Below, one piece after another: positions 1-6,230 of a stretch of DNA of 6,997 nucleotides (the stretch's first letter is position 1; every line of letters starts with the position of its first letter). Position numbers and translations under genes: made by a program. Below the pieces are notes generated by a model. That model ran no database searches and was not told the origin of the DNA. It saw only the letters and a list, made by a program, of their open reading frames with translations. The DNA comes from DASQHM01 sp035632095 (GTDB lineage: Bacteria; Pseudomonadota; Alphaproteobacteria; Ferrovibrionales; Ferrovibrionaceae): positions 1 to 6,997 of the forward strand of contig DASQHM010000215.1 of the NCBI GenBank assembly GCA_035632095.1, in the 5' to 3' direction.

Positions 1-1
1 C

Positions 2-196
2 GCGAAAATGGATCAGGTGGTGCCAGCGGCGTGGGGCGTCTTCGGCGCAACGGGCGCAATCGACGCTGCGCCGTTCGCCGCACCGATCGACGACTATTAC
101 ATGACCGATGCGGTTTGCCGCGCCTCGCCCACCATGGCGGAATGCAGCGCACTCGCCCATCGCAACCGGCAGAAGGCGACAGGCACCCATGGCTGA
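2..196 (+). CDS. nuoG: NADH-quinone oxidoreductase subunit G, C-terminal fragment
   Basis: This is the last 64 codons of NuoG; the gene begins upstream of the window and the reading frame is open from base 2. NuoG is the large Fe-S subunit of the peripheral arm of complex I, on the cytoplasmic side, and passes electrons from the NADH dehydrogenase module toward NuoI. The visible tail, with PAAWGVFGATGAIDAAP, then PIDDYYMTD and RASPTMAECSALA, resembles the C-terminus of alphaproteobacterial NuoG (the motif with 'YYMTDPISRAS.TMAECSA' in relatives). No cluster-binding motifs fall in this part. The TGA stop at 194-196 lies inside nuoH, so the two genes overlap by 8 nt, which suggests coupled translation. 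The ATG at 8 is an internal methionine, not a start. Identification rests on this short tail plus the position just before nuoH. Confidence 0.88.
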   Translation, partial: AKMDQVVPAAWGVFGATGAIDAAPFAAPIDDYYMTDAVCRASPTMAECSALAHRNRQKATGTHG

Positions 197-1199
197 GCTT
201 TGGTCCGGATATCTGCTGCCGGGAATCATTCTCATCATCGAGATTTTGCTCGTCGTCGTGCCGTTGCTGCTGGCGGTGGCGTTCCTGACGCTTGCCGAGC
301 GCAAGGTCATGGCCGCCATGCAGCTCCGCCGGGGACCGAACGTGGTCGGGCCGTTCGGCCTGCTGCAGCCCTTCGCCGACGGGCTGAAGATGTTTGTCAA
401 GGAGACCATCATTCCGTCCGGCGCGAACAAAGTCGTGTTCGTGATCGCGCCGATGCTGACCTTCATTCTGAGCCTGGTCGCATGGTCGGTGATTCCCTTC
501 GACGACGGCATGGTGCTCGCCAATATCAACGTCGGCATCCTCTACCTGTTCGCGATCTCCTCCCTCGGCGTCTACGGCATCGTCATGGCCGGCTGGGCGT
601 CCAACTCGCGCTATGCCTTCCTCGGCGCGCTGCGCTCGGCGGCGCAGATGGTGTCCTACGAAGTCGCTATGGGCTTCGTCATCATCACTGTGCTGCTGTG
701 CGCCGGCTCGCTCAATCTGTCGGATATCGTCAAGGCGCAGCAGCACGTCTGGTTTTTCCTGCCGCTGTTTCCGATGTTCGTGATCTTTTTCGTCTCGGCG
801 CTGGCTGAGACCAACCGCCATCCCTTCGATCTGCCGGAGGCGGAAGCCGAGCTGGTCGGGGGCTATCAGGTCGAATACTCGGCCATGACCTTTGCGCTCT
901 TCATGCTGGGCGAATACGCCAACATGATCGTGATGAGCGCCTCGACCACCGTGCTGTTCCTCGGCGGCTGGCTGCCGCCATTCCATGTGGCGCCGTTCAC
1001 CTGGATCCCGGGGCCGCTCTGGCTGATCGGGAAGATCTGCGTGCTGCTTTTCGTCTTCATCTGGGTGCGGGCGACGCTGCCGCGCTACCGCTACGACCAG
1101 CTCATGCGGCTTGGCTGGAAAGTCTTCCTGCCGTTCTCGCTGGCCTGGCTGGTGCTGACCGCGGGCGCGCTCGAGGCATTTGGATGGTTGCCGAAATGA
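189..1199 (+). CDS. nuoH: NADH-quinone oxidoreductase subunit H (complex I, quinone-site membrane subunit)
   Basis: NuoH (ND1 family, 336 aa, normal length) is the membrane subunit that joins the peripheral and membrane arms and forms much of the quinone-binding channel. Family signatures are clear: AERKVMAAMQLRRGPNVVGP at residues 36-55, followed by FGLLQPFADGLKMFVKE to 72; GWASNSRYAFLGALRSAAQ around 135-153; and the acidic quinone-side loop ALAETNRHPFDLPEAEAEL at about 204-222, running into the EY pairs at 229-230 and 242-243. About eight hydrophobic segments are visible, near residues 12-35, 81-103, 114-137, 155-175, 185-207, 233-255, 274-296 and 311-332, as expected for the family. The start at 189 gives the usual N-terminus (MAELWSGYLLPG); GACAGG at 178-183 or AGAAGG at 171-176 may serve as ribosome binding site. 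The frame is open further upstream to an ATG at 108, but that would add 27 residues encoded inside nuoG with no membrane or family character. The start overlaps the nuoG stop. Confidence 0.97.
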   Translation: MAELWSGYLLPGIILIIEILLVVVPLLLAVAFLTLAERKVMAAMQLRRGPNVVGPFGLLQPFADGLKMFVKETIIPSGANKVVFVIAPMLTFILSLVAWSVIPFDDGMVLANINVGILYLFAISSLGVYGIVMAGWASNSRYAFLGALRSAAQMVSYEVAMGFVIITVLLCAGSLNLSDIVKAQQHVWFFLPLFPMFVIFFVSALAETNRHPFDLPEAEAELVGGYQVEYSAMTFALFMLGEYANMIVMSASTTVLFLGGWLPPFHVAPFTWIPGPLWLIGKICVLLFVFIWVRATLPRYRYDQLMRLGWKVFLPFSLAWLVLTAGALEAFGWLPK

Positions 1200-1223
1200 T
1201 CGCGTCTACGGTCCGCTTCGCTG

Positions 1224-1241
1224 CGCTTGCCTTTGCAGGCG
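1224..1241 (+). other. Small inverted repeat in the nuoH-nuoI spacer
   Basis: The 80-nt spacer between nuoH and nuoI (1200-1279) is the longest non-coding gap in the window. It contains a 7-bp stem, CGCTTGC (1224-1230) against GCAGGCG (1235-1241), with one G-T pair and the four-base loop CTTT. There is no T-tract after it, so it is not a classical intrinsic terminator, and an operon break here is not expected. It could be an mRNA-processing or stability hairpin, a remnant of a dispersed repeat, or chance in GC-rich DNA. The rest of the spacer holds only the nuoI ribosome binding site, GAGGG at 1266-1270. Confidence 0.3.
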
Positions 1242-1279
1242 GGCGGTCTATGGTTCGGCCGGGCTGAGGGTGTTCCACC

Positions 1280-1771
1280 ATGGCAATCCTTGATCGCGGC
1301 GCACGCTGGCTTTTCCTGACCGAGCTGGTCACGGGCATGGCGCTGACGTTCAGTTTCATGTTCCGCAAGCGCGCCACCATCAACTATCCGTTCGAAAAGG
1401 GGCCGCTCAGCCCGCGGTTCCGGGGCGAGCATGCGCTCCGCCGCTACCCGAGCGGCGAGGAGCGCTGCATCGCCTGCAAGCTATGCGAGGCGATCTGCCC
1501 GGCCCAGGCCATCACCATCGAAGCGGAACCCCGCGGCGACGACGGCAGCCGGCGCACCACGCGTTACGACATCGACATGACCAAGTGCATCTACTGCGGC
1601 TTCTGCCAGGAAGCCTGTCCGGTCGATGCGATCGTCGAAGGGCCCAATTTCGAATTCGCGACGGAAACCCGCGAAGAGCTCTTCTACGACAAGGCCAAAC
1701 TGCTAGCCAACGGCGACCGCTGGGAGCGCGAAATCGCCGCCAACCTGACCGCCGATGCGCCCTATCGGTGA
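1280..1771 (+). CDS. nuoI: NADH-quinone oxidoreductase subunit I (8Fe ferredoxin-type subunit)
   Basis: NuoI (163 aa, normal for Alphaproteobacteria) is the ferredoxin-like subunit of the peripheral arm, at the membrane junction. It carries clusters N6a and N6b, which pass electrons on to N2 in NuoB and then quinone. Two complete CxxCxxCxxxCP motifs are visible: Cys63, 66, 69 and 73, and Cys103, 106, 109 and 113. In such proteins the last cysteine of each motif normally ligates the other cluster. The N-terminal segment (about residues 9-30) is amphipathic and should lie against NuoH. The block INYPFEKGPLSPRFRGEHAL (34-53) and the C-terminal part FATETREELFYDKAKLLANG (126-145) are typical of alphaproteobacterial and mitochondrial-type NuoI/TYKY. 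The ATG at 1280 has GAGGG nine bases upstream (1266-1270), and gives the expected N-terminus. No cysteine is missing and no truncation is seen. Confidence 0.97.
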   Translation: MAILDRGARWLFLTELVTGMALTFSFMFRKRATINYPFEKGPLSPRFRGEHALRRYPSGEERCIACKLCEAICPAQAITIEAEPRGDDGSRRTTRYDIDMTKCIYCGFCQEACPVDAIVEGPNFEFATETREELFYDKAKLLANGDRWEREIAANLTADAPYR

Positions 1772-1794
1772 GGGACGCCGGGCGGGGCGGGGGA
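1772..1794 (+). promoter_or_regulatory. G-quadruplex motif overlapping the nuoJ ribosome binding site
   Basis: Directly after the nuoI stop (TGA 1769-1771) the coding strand has four runs of at least three G: 1772-1774, 1780-1782, 1784-1787 and 1789-1793, separated by loops of 5, 1 and 1 bases. This fits the usual G3+N1-7 quadruplex pattern with short loops. The last run plus A1794 (GGGGGA) lies 10 nt before the nuoJ ATG at 1805 and is its best Shine-Dalgarno candidate. The motif is seen directly. Folding in the mRNA, and an effect on nuoJ translation, are inference; a simpler reading is that this is just an extended G-rich ribosome binding site. Confidence 0.45.
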
Positions 1795-1804
1795 TAGTCA
1801 CGGC

Positions 1805-2419
1805 ATGATCATCCAGGCATTGGCCTTCTACCTGTTCGCCGCGGTGCTGATCGCGTCGGCCTTCATGGTCATCGCCGCGCGCAATCCGGTGCACTCGGTC
1901 CTGTTCCTCATCTTGTCGTTCTTCAACGCGGCGGCCCTGTTCGTGCTGCTCGGCGCCGAATTCCTGGCAATGATCCTGGTGATCGTCTACGTGGGCGCGG
2001 TCGCCGTGCTGTTCATGTTCGTGGTGATGATGCTCGATATCAATTTTGCGCGGATGCGGGAAGGATTCCTGCAATACCTGCCGATCGGCGCGGTGGTGGG
2101 GCTGATCCTGCTGGTGGAGTTGCTGCTGGTTCTGGCCTATTGGGGCATCGCGCCGGAAGCGGGGAAGGTCGCCGCCGCGCCGATGCCGGCGCTCTCCCAG
2201 GTAAGCAACACCCGCGCCCTCGGGCAGATCCTCTATACGCAATATGCCTACCTCTTTCAGGCGGCAGGCCTCGTGCTGCTGGTCGCCATGATCGGCGCCA
2301 TCGTGCTCACCTTGCGCGCGCGCGTCGGCGTGCGGCGTCAGAACCCGGCGCGGCAATTCGCGCGCCGCCGAGAGCATTCCGTGGTTCTGAAAAAGGTCGA
2401 GCCCGGCCAGGGCGTCTAA
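1805..2419 (+). CDS. nuoJ: NADH-quinone oxidoreductase subunit J
   Basis: NuoJ (ND6 family, 204 aa) is a small membrane subunit packed between NuoH and NuoK/NuoN. Its third helix is known to change conformation and helps couple quinone reduction to proton pumping. The conserved third-helix block is plain: GAEFLAMILVIVYVGAVAVL at residues 50-69, continuing as FMFVVMMLD to 78. Five hydrophobic segments can be placed near 5-24, 28-50, 53-76, 91-112 and 146-170. After the last helix there is a basic, arginine-rich cytoplasmic tail of about 34 residues (RARVGVRRQNPARQFARRRE, then VVLKKVEPGQGV), which fits the tail of rhizobial-type NuoJ as I remember it. The ATG at 1805 gives the usual N-terminus (MIIQALAFYLFAA...); the likely ribosome binding site is within the G-rich stretch at 1789-1794. 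The gene is 33 nt after nuoI and 21 nt before nuoK. Confidence 0.96.
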   Translation: MIIQALAFYLFAAVLIASAFMVIAARNPVHSVLFLILSFFNAAALFVLLGAEFLAMILVIVYVGAVAVLFMFVVMMLDINFARMREGFLQYLPIGAVVGLILLVELLLVLAYWGIAPEAGKVAAAPMPALSQVSNTRALGQILYTQYAYLFQAAGLVLLVAMIGAIVLTLRARVGVRRQNPARQFARRREHSVVLKKVEPGQGV

Positions 2420-2426
2420 GGGAAAA

Positions 2427-2433
2427 GGCGGGA
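2427..2433 (+). promoter_or_regulatory. Ribosome binding site deciding the nuoK start
   Basis: GGCGGGA lies 7 nt before the ATG at 2441, with a second purine match AAGG just upstream at 2425-2428. It supports 2441 as the nuoK start even though this makes NuoK a few residues longer at the N-terminus than many relatives. There is no other ATG, GTG or TTG in frame before the conserved region begins. Confidence 0.55.
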
Positions 2434-2440
2434 CGATTTC

Positions 2441-2764
2441 ATGACCAGCGGATTTCTTGCCATCGGGCTGGGGCACTACCTGACCGTCGCCGCGATCTTG
2501 TTCACGCTCGGCATCTTCGGCATCTTTCTCAATCGCAAGAACGTCATCGTCATCCTGATGTCGATCGAATTGATGCTTTTGGCAGTGAACCTGAACCTGG
2601 TCGCGTTCTCGGCGCGGCTCGGCGACCTGGTGGGGCAGGTCTTCGCGCTCTTCGTTCTCACCGTGGCTGCGGGCGAAGCGGCCATCGGGCTCGCCATCCT
2701 GGTGGTCTACTTCCGCAACCGCGGCTCGATCGAAGTCGAGACCATCAATCAGATGAAGGGCTGA
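2441..2764 (+). CDS. nuoK: NADH-quinone oxidoreductase subunit K
   Basis: NuoK (ND4L family, MrpC-like, 107 aa) is a three-helix membrane subunit in the chain of charged residues that links the quinone site to the antiporter-like subunits. Helices are near residues 9-30, 35-56 and 66-91. The two essential glutamates are present: Glu43 in helix 2 (MSIELML) and Glu79 in helix 3 (VAAGEAAIGLAI), matching E. coli Glu36 and Glu72 with a constant offset of seven. The family block GHYLTVAAILFTLGIFGIFL is at 11-30. The N-terminal MTSGFLAIG is some five residues longer than the common MxIGLGHYL form of about 102 aa. Residue 78, just before the second glutamate, is glycine where I remember alanine in most relatives. 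Start at 2441 is supported by GGCGGGA at 2427-2433. The 3' end carries the nuoL ribosome binding site. Confidence 0.97.
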   Translation: MTSGFLAIGLGHYLTVAAILFTLGIFGIFLNRKNVIVILMSIELMLLAVNLNLVAFSARLGDLVGQVFALFVLTVAAGEAAIGLAILVVYFRNRGSIEVETINQMKG

Positions 2765-2770
2765 GCCGCG

Positions 2771-4705
2771 ATGTTCGTCGCCATCGTCTTTCTGCCGCTC
2801 CTCGGCGCGATACTGGCGGGCCTCTTCGGCCGCGTGCTCGGCGACCGCGGCTCCCAGGCGGTGACCTGCATTCCGGTGACGGTGAGCGCGCTCCTGTCGT
2901 GCATCGCGCTTTGGCAGGTGGCGTTCCAGGGCCATACGACCACCGTGACGTTGTTCACATGGATCGTGTCCGGCGATTTTGTGGCGGATTGGGCACTGAA
3001 GGTCGATCAGCTTACGGCGGTCATGCTGGTCGTCGTCGGCGTGGTTTCTGCGGTGGTGCACGTCTATTCGGTCGGCTACATGGCCGAAGAGCAGGGCAAG
3101 CCGCGCTTCATGGCGTATTTGAGCCTGTTCACCTTCGCCATGCTCATGCTGGTGACGTCGGGCAACTTCGTGCAGATGTATTTCGGCTGGGAAGGCGTGG
3201 GCCTCTGCTCGTATCTGCTGATCGGCTTCTGGTACGACCGTCCCTCCGCGAATGCCGCCGCCATCAAGGCGTTCGTGGTCAACCGCATCGGCGACTTCGG
3301 CTTCGCCCTCGGCATCATGGGCGTGTTCCTGACGTTCCACTCGGTCGATTTCGCCACCGTCTTCGCCGCCGCGCCCGCCATGGCCGGCAAGAGCTTCAGC
3401 TTCCTCGGCCACGACGTCGGCATCCTGAACACCCTCACCTTCCTGCTGTTCCTGGGCGCCATGGGCAAGTCGGCGCAGATGCCGTTGCACACGTGGCTGC
3501 CCGATGCGATGGAGGGACCGACGCCGGTCTCCGCCCTCATCCATGCCGCGACCATGGTGACGGCGGGCGTGTTCCTGGTGGCGCGCTGCTCGCCCATGTT
3601 CGAATATGCGCCGCTCACGCTCAACATCGTGGCGGCGGTCGGTGCGTCGACGGCGCTCTTTGCCGCCACCGTCGCGCTGGTGCAGAACGACATCAAGCGC
3701 GTGGTCGCCTATTCCACATGCTCGCAGTTGGGCTACATGTTCTTCGCCGCCGGCGTCTCGGCCTATCCGGTGGCGATCTTCCATTTGTTCACCCACGCCT
3801 TCTTCAAGGCGCTGCTGTTCCTGGGCTCCGGCTCGGTGATCCATGCGGTCGGCGGCGAGCAGGATATGCGGAAGATGGGCGGCCTCGGCGGGCACATCAA
3901 AGTCACCTGCGCCCTCATGTGGATCGGCTCGCTGGCGCTGGCCGGTGTCCCGTTCTTCGCCGGTTACTTCTCCAAGGATGCGATCCTGGAAAGTTCGTTC
4001 GCCGCGGGCACGTCGTTCGGCGATTACGGATTCGCGCTCGGGCTCACCGCGGCGGTGTTGACGGCGTTCTATTCGTGGCGGCTGCTGTTCATGACCTTCA
4101 ACGGCGAGGCGCGCGCGGACCATCACGTGATGGAGCATATCCACGAGAGCCCGGCGATCATGATCTGGCCGCTCTATGTGCTCGCGGCGGGCGCCGTTTT
4201 CGCCGGCGCGCTGTTCGCCGGACCCATGGTGGGCGAGGAGTGGCGCCAGTTCTGGGGCGACTCGATCGTCATCCTCGACAGCCACAAGGCGATCGATCTG
4301 GCGCACCACGTGCCGCTCTGGGTCAAGCTGGCGCCGGTCGTGGCCGGCCTGCTCGGCATCGCGGTCGCAGTGCAGCTCTACCTGCGCCGCACCGACCTGC
4401 CGGGCGCGCTCGCGCGCATGCACCAACCGCTGTACCAGTTCCTGCTCAACAAATGGTACTTCGACGAGATCTATGACTTCGCTCTGGTGAACCCAGCCAA
4501 GTGGCTCGGCCGCGTTTTGTGGAAGGGCGGCGACGGCTTCATCATCGACGGTTTCGGGCCGGACGGAATGGCCACGTCGGTCCTGGCGCTGACCAGGCGC
4601 GCGGTCCAGCTTCAGACCGGATACATCTTCCACTACGCCTTTGCCATGCTGATCGGCGTCGTGCTGCTCGTGACGCTTTATTTCTACGTGTTGGGAGGGC
4701 ATTGA
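2771..4705 (+). CDS. nuoL: NADH-quinone oxidoreductase subunit L (distal antiporter-like proton pump)
   Basis: NuoL (ND5 family, MrpA-like, 644 aa, normal length) is the outermost proton-translocating subunit and carries the long lateral helix that runs back along NuoM and NuoN. Key charged residues are all visible: Glu141 (GWEGVG), Lys233 (MGKSAQMPLHTWLPDAMEGP), His258 (ALIHAATM), Lys309 (NDIKRVVAYSTCSQLGYM), His338 and His342 with Lys346 (HLFTHAFFKALLF), and Lys402-Asp403 (GYFSKDAIL). These match E. coli Glu144, Lys229, His254, Lys305, His334/His338/Lys342 and Lys399/Asp400. The C-terminal third holds the lateral-helix region (from about residue 530, including LNKWYFDEIYD) and a final membrane helix at about 622-641. 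The ATG at 2771 is 6 nt after the nuoK stop; GAAGGG at 2755-2760, inside nuoK, is the likely ribosome binding site. No frameshift or missing motif is seen. Confidence 0.98.
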   Translation: MFVAIVFLPLLGAILAGLFGRVLGDRGSQAVTCIPVTVSALLSCIALWQVAFQGHTTTVTLFTWIVSGDFVADWALKVDQLTAVMLVVVGVVSAVVHVYSVGYMAEEQGKPRFMAYLSLFTFAMLMLVTSGNFVQMYFGWEGVGLCSYLLIGFWYDRPSANAAAIKAFVVNRIGDFGFALGIMGVFLTFHSVDFATVFAAAPAMAGKSFSFLGHDVGILNTLTFLLFLGAMGKSAQMPLHTWLPDAMEGPTPVSALIHAATMVTAGVFLVARCSPMFEYAPLTLNIVAAVGASTALFAATVALVQNDIKRVVAYSTCSQLGYMFFAAGVSAYPVAIFHLFTHAFFKALLFLGSGSVIHAVGGEQDMRKMGGLGGHIKVTCALMWIGSLALAGVPFFAGYFSKDAILESSFAAGTSFGDYGFALGLTAAVLTAFYSWRLLFMTFNGEARADHHVMEHIHESPAIMIWPLYVLAAGAVFAGALFAGPMVGEEWRQFWGDSIVILDSHKAIDLAHHVPLWVKLAPVVAGLLGIAVAVQLYLRRTDLPGALARMHQPLYQFLLNKWYFDEIYDFALVNPAKWLGRVLWKGGDGFIIDGFGPDGMATSVLALTRRAVQLQTGYIFHYAFAMLIGVVLLVTLYFYVLGGH

Positions 4706-4708
4706 GCC

Positions 4709-6217
4709 ATGATCGGCTGGCCCGTGCTCTCGACCGTCACCTTCCTGCCCCTGATCGGCGCGGCGATGATCTTCGTGCTCCGCGGCGACGAAGCGGTGGT
4801 TGCGCGCAACGCGCGCTGGATCGCGCTCTGGACCACCTTGATCACCTTCGCGGTCAGCCTGGTCCTTTGGTTCCAATTCGACCCGACCTCCGCCGATTTC
4901 CAGTTCGTCGAGCGGCATGCCTGGATGGGCGAGGGGATCGCCTATCACATGGGCATCGACGGCCTTTCGGTGCTGCTGATCCTGCTCACCACGTTCCTCA
5001 TGCCGATCTGCATCCTGGCGAGCTGGGAAGCGATCGACGTGCGGGTCAAGGAATACATGATCGTGTTCCTGGTCATGGAAACCCTGATGGTCGGGGTGTT
5101 CTGCGCGCTCGACCTGCTGCTGTTCTACCTTTTCTTCGAGGGCGGCCTGATCCCGATGTTCCTGATCATCGGGGTCTGGGGCGGCAAGCGGCGCATCTAC
5201 GCGACGTTCAAGTTCTTCCTGTACACCCTGGTCGGCTCGGTGCTGATGCTGCTGGCGATTCTCGCCATGTATTTCCACGCGCACACCACCGACATTCCGA
5301 CGCTGCTGCAAACCTCGTTCCCGACCGGCATGCAGAAGTGGCTATGGCTCGCATTCTTCGCCTCGTTCGCGGTGAAGGTGCCCATGTGGCCGGTGCACAC
5401 GTGGCTCCCCGATGCCCATGTGGAGGCGCCGACGGCCGGATCGGTCATCCTGGCGGGCGTGCTGCTGAAGATGGGCGCTTACGGCTTCCTGCGCTTCTCC
5501 ATTCCCATGTTCCCGGAGGCGACGCAGTATTTCACCGCCTTCATCTGGACGCTCAGCGTCATCGCCATCATCTACACCTCGCTGGTCGCCTTGATGCAGG
5601 AGGACATGAAGAAGCTCATCGCCTATTCGTCGGTCGCGCATATGGGCTTCATCACCATCGGCATTTTCACCATCACGCAGCAGGGCCTGCAGGGCGGCCT
5701 GTTCCAGATGCTGAGCCACGGCGTGGTGTCGGGCGCGCTGTTCCTCTGCGTCGGCGTGGTCTACGACCGCCTGCACACCCGCGAGATCGACCGCTTCGGC
5801 GGCCTGGTCCACCGCATGCCCAAGTACGCCTTCGTCTTCATGGTGTTCACGCTCGCGACCGTGGGCCTGCCGGGAACCTCCGGCTTCGTCGGCGAGTTCC
5901 TGAGCTTGCAGGGCGGCTTCATCGCCAATACCTGGGTGGCGTTCCTCGGCACGACCGGCATCATCCTCGGCGCCGCGTACAGCCTCTGGCTCTATCGCCG
6001 CGTGATCTTTGGCGAGCTGGTCAAGGCGGACCTGAAGGGCATGCTGGACCTGAGCCCGCGCGAGATCGCCGTGTTCGCGCCGCTGGTGGCGGCGGCGATC
6101 TGGCTCGGCGTCGATCCGGCGCCGGTGCTGAACGTCATGGCCGCGTCGGTGCACAACCTGATCGACCAGCACCAGGCGGCGCTGAGCCACGCGCAAGCGC
6201 TTGCGGTCATGCGTTGA
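4709..6217 (+). CDS. nuoM: NADH-quinone oxidoreductase subunit M (central antiporter-like proton pump)
   Basis: NuoM (ND4 family, MrpD-like, 502 aa, normal length) is the middle proton-translocating subunit, between NuoN and NuoL in the membrane arm. The functional residues are present: Glu144 (FFEGGLIPMF), Lys223 (AVKVPMWPVHTWLPDAHVEAP), Lys254 (GVLLKMGAYGFLR) and Glu396 (GFVGEFL), matching E. coli Glu144, Lys234, Lys265 and Glu407. The family block MQEDMKKLIAYSSVAHMGFI is at 296-315, and SHGVVSGALFLCVGVVYDR at 336-354. The protein is hydrophobic through most of its length, consistent with about 14 helices. The ATG at 4709 is only 3 nt after the nuoL stop. GGGAGGG at 4693-4699, inside nuoL, is a strong ribosome binding site 9 nt upstream, so translation of the two genes is probably coupled. 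Confidence 0.98.
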   Translation: MIGWPVLSTVTFLPLIGAAMIFVLRGDEAVVARNARWIALWTTLITFAVSLVLWFQFDPTSADFQFVERHAWMGEGIAYHMGIDGLSVLLILLTTFLMPICILASWEAIDVRVKEYMIVFLVMETLMVGVFCALDLLLFYLFFEGGLIPMFLIIGVWGGKRRIYATFKFFLYTLVGSVLMLLAILAMYFHAHTTDIPTLLQTSFPTGMQKWLWLAFFASFAVKVPMWPVHTWLPDAHVEAPTAGSVILAGVLLKMGAYGFLRFSIPMFPEATQYFTAFIWTLSVIAIIYTSLVALMQEDMKKLIAYSSVAHMGFITIGIFTITQQGLQGGLFQMLSHGVVSGALFLCVGVVYDRLHTREIDRFGGLVHRMPKYAFVFMVFTLATVGLPGTSGFVGEFLSLQGGFIANTWVAFLGTTGIILGAAYSLWLYRRVIFGELVKADLKGMLDLSPREIAVFAPLVAAAIWLGVDPAPVLNVMAASVHNLIDQHQAALSHAQALAVMR

Positions 6218-6222
6218 GGGGG
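6216..6222 (+). promoter_or_regulatory. Ribosome binding site deciding the nuoN start
   Basis: GAGGGGG overlaps the nuoM stop codon and lies 8 nt before the ATG at 6231. A second in-frame ATG at 6240 would be 17 nt away, too far for this site, so 6231 is preferred, giving MHSMTASALLPALPEL at the N-terminus. Confidence 0.6.
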
Positions 6223-6230
6223 CCGGATCG

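Noticed and set aside
108..188. An upstream ATG that would extend NuoH by 27 residues
   Set aside because: The added part is encoded within nuoG, is basic rather than membrane-like, and does not resemble the NuoH N-terminus, whereas ATG 189 gives the expected one.
1224..1241. The nuoH-nuoI hairpin as an intrinsic transcription terminator
   Set aside because: The stem is short, includes a G-T pair and is not followed by a run of T. It also lies mid-operon between genes that must be co-produced.
2140..4476. A 778-codon open frame on the + strand across nuoJ, nuoK and nuoL
   Set aside because: It spans three well-supported genes in another frame and its product is arginine/glycine/alanine-rich low-complexity sequence typical of a GC-rich shadow frame.
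1703..5311. A 1202-codon open frame on the - strand across nuoI, nuoJ, nuoK, nuoL and nuoM
   Set aside because: Its predicted product is almost entirely His, Asp, Glu, Gln and Arg with no hydrophobic core or known domain, which is what the antisense of hydrophobic, GC-biased membrane-protein genes looks like. It lies fully over five clearly conserved genes on the other strand.
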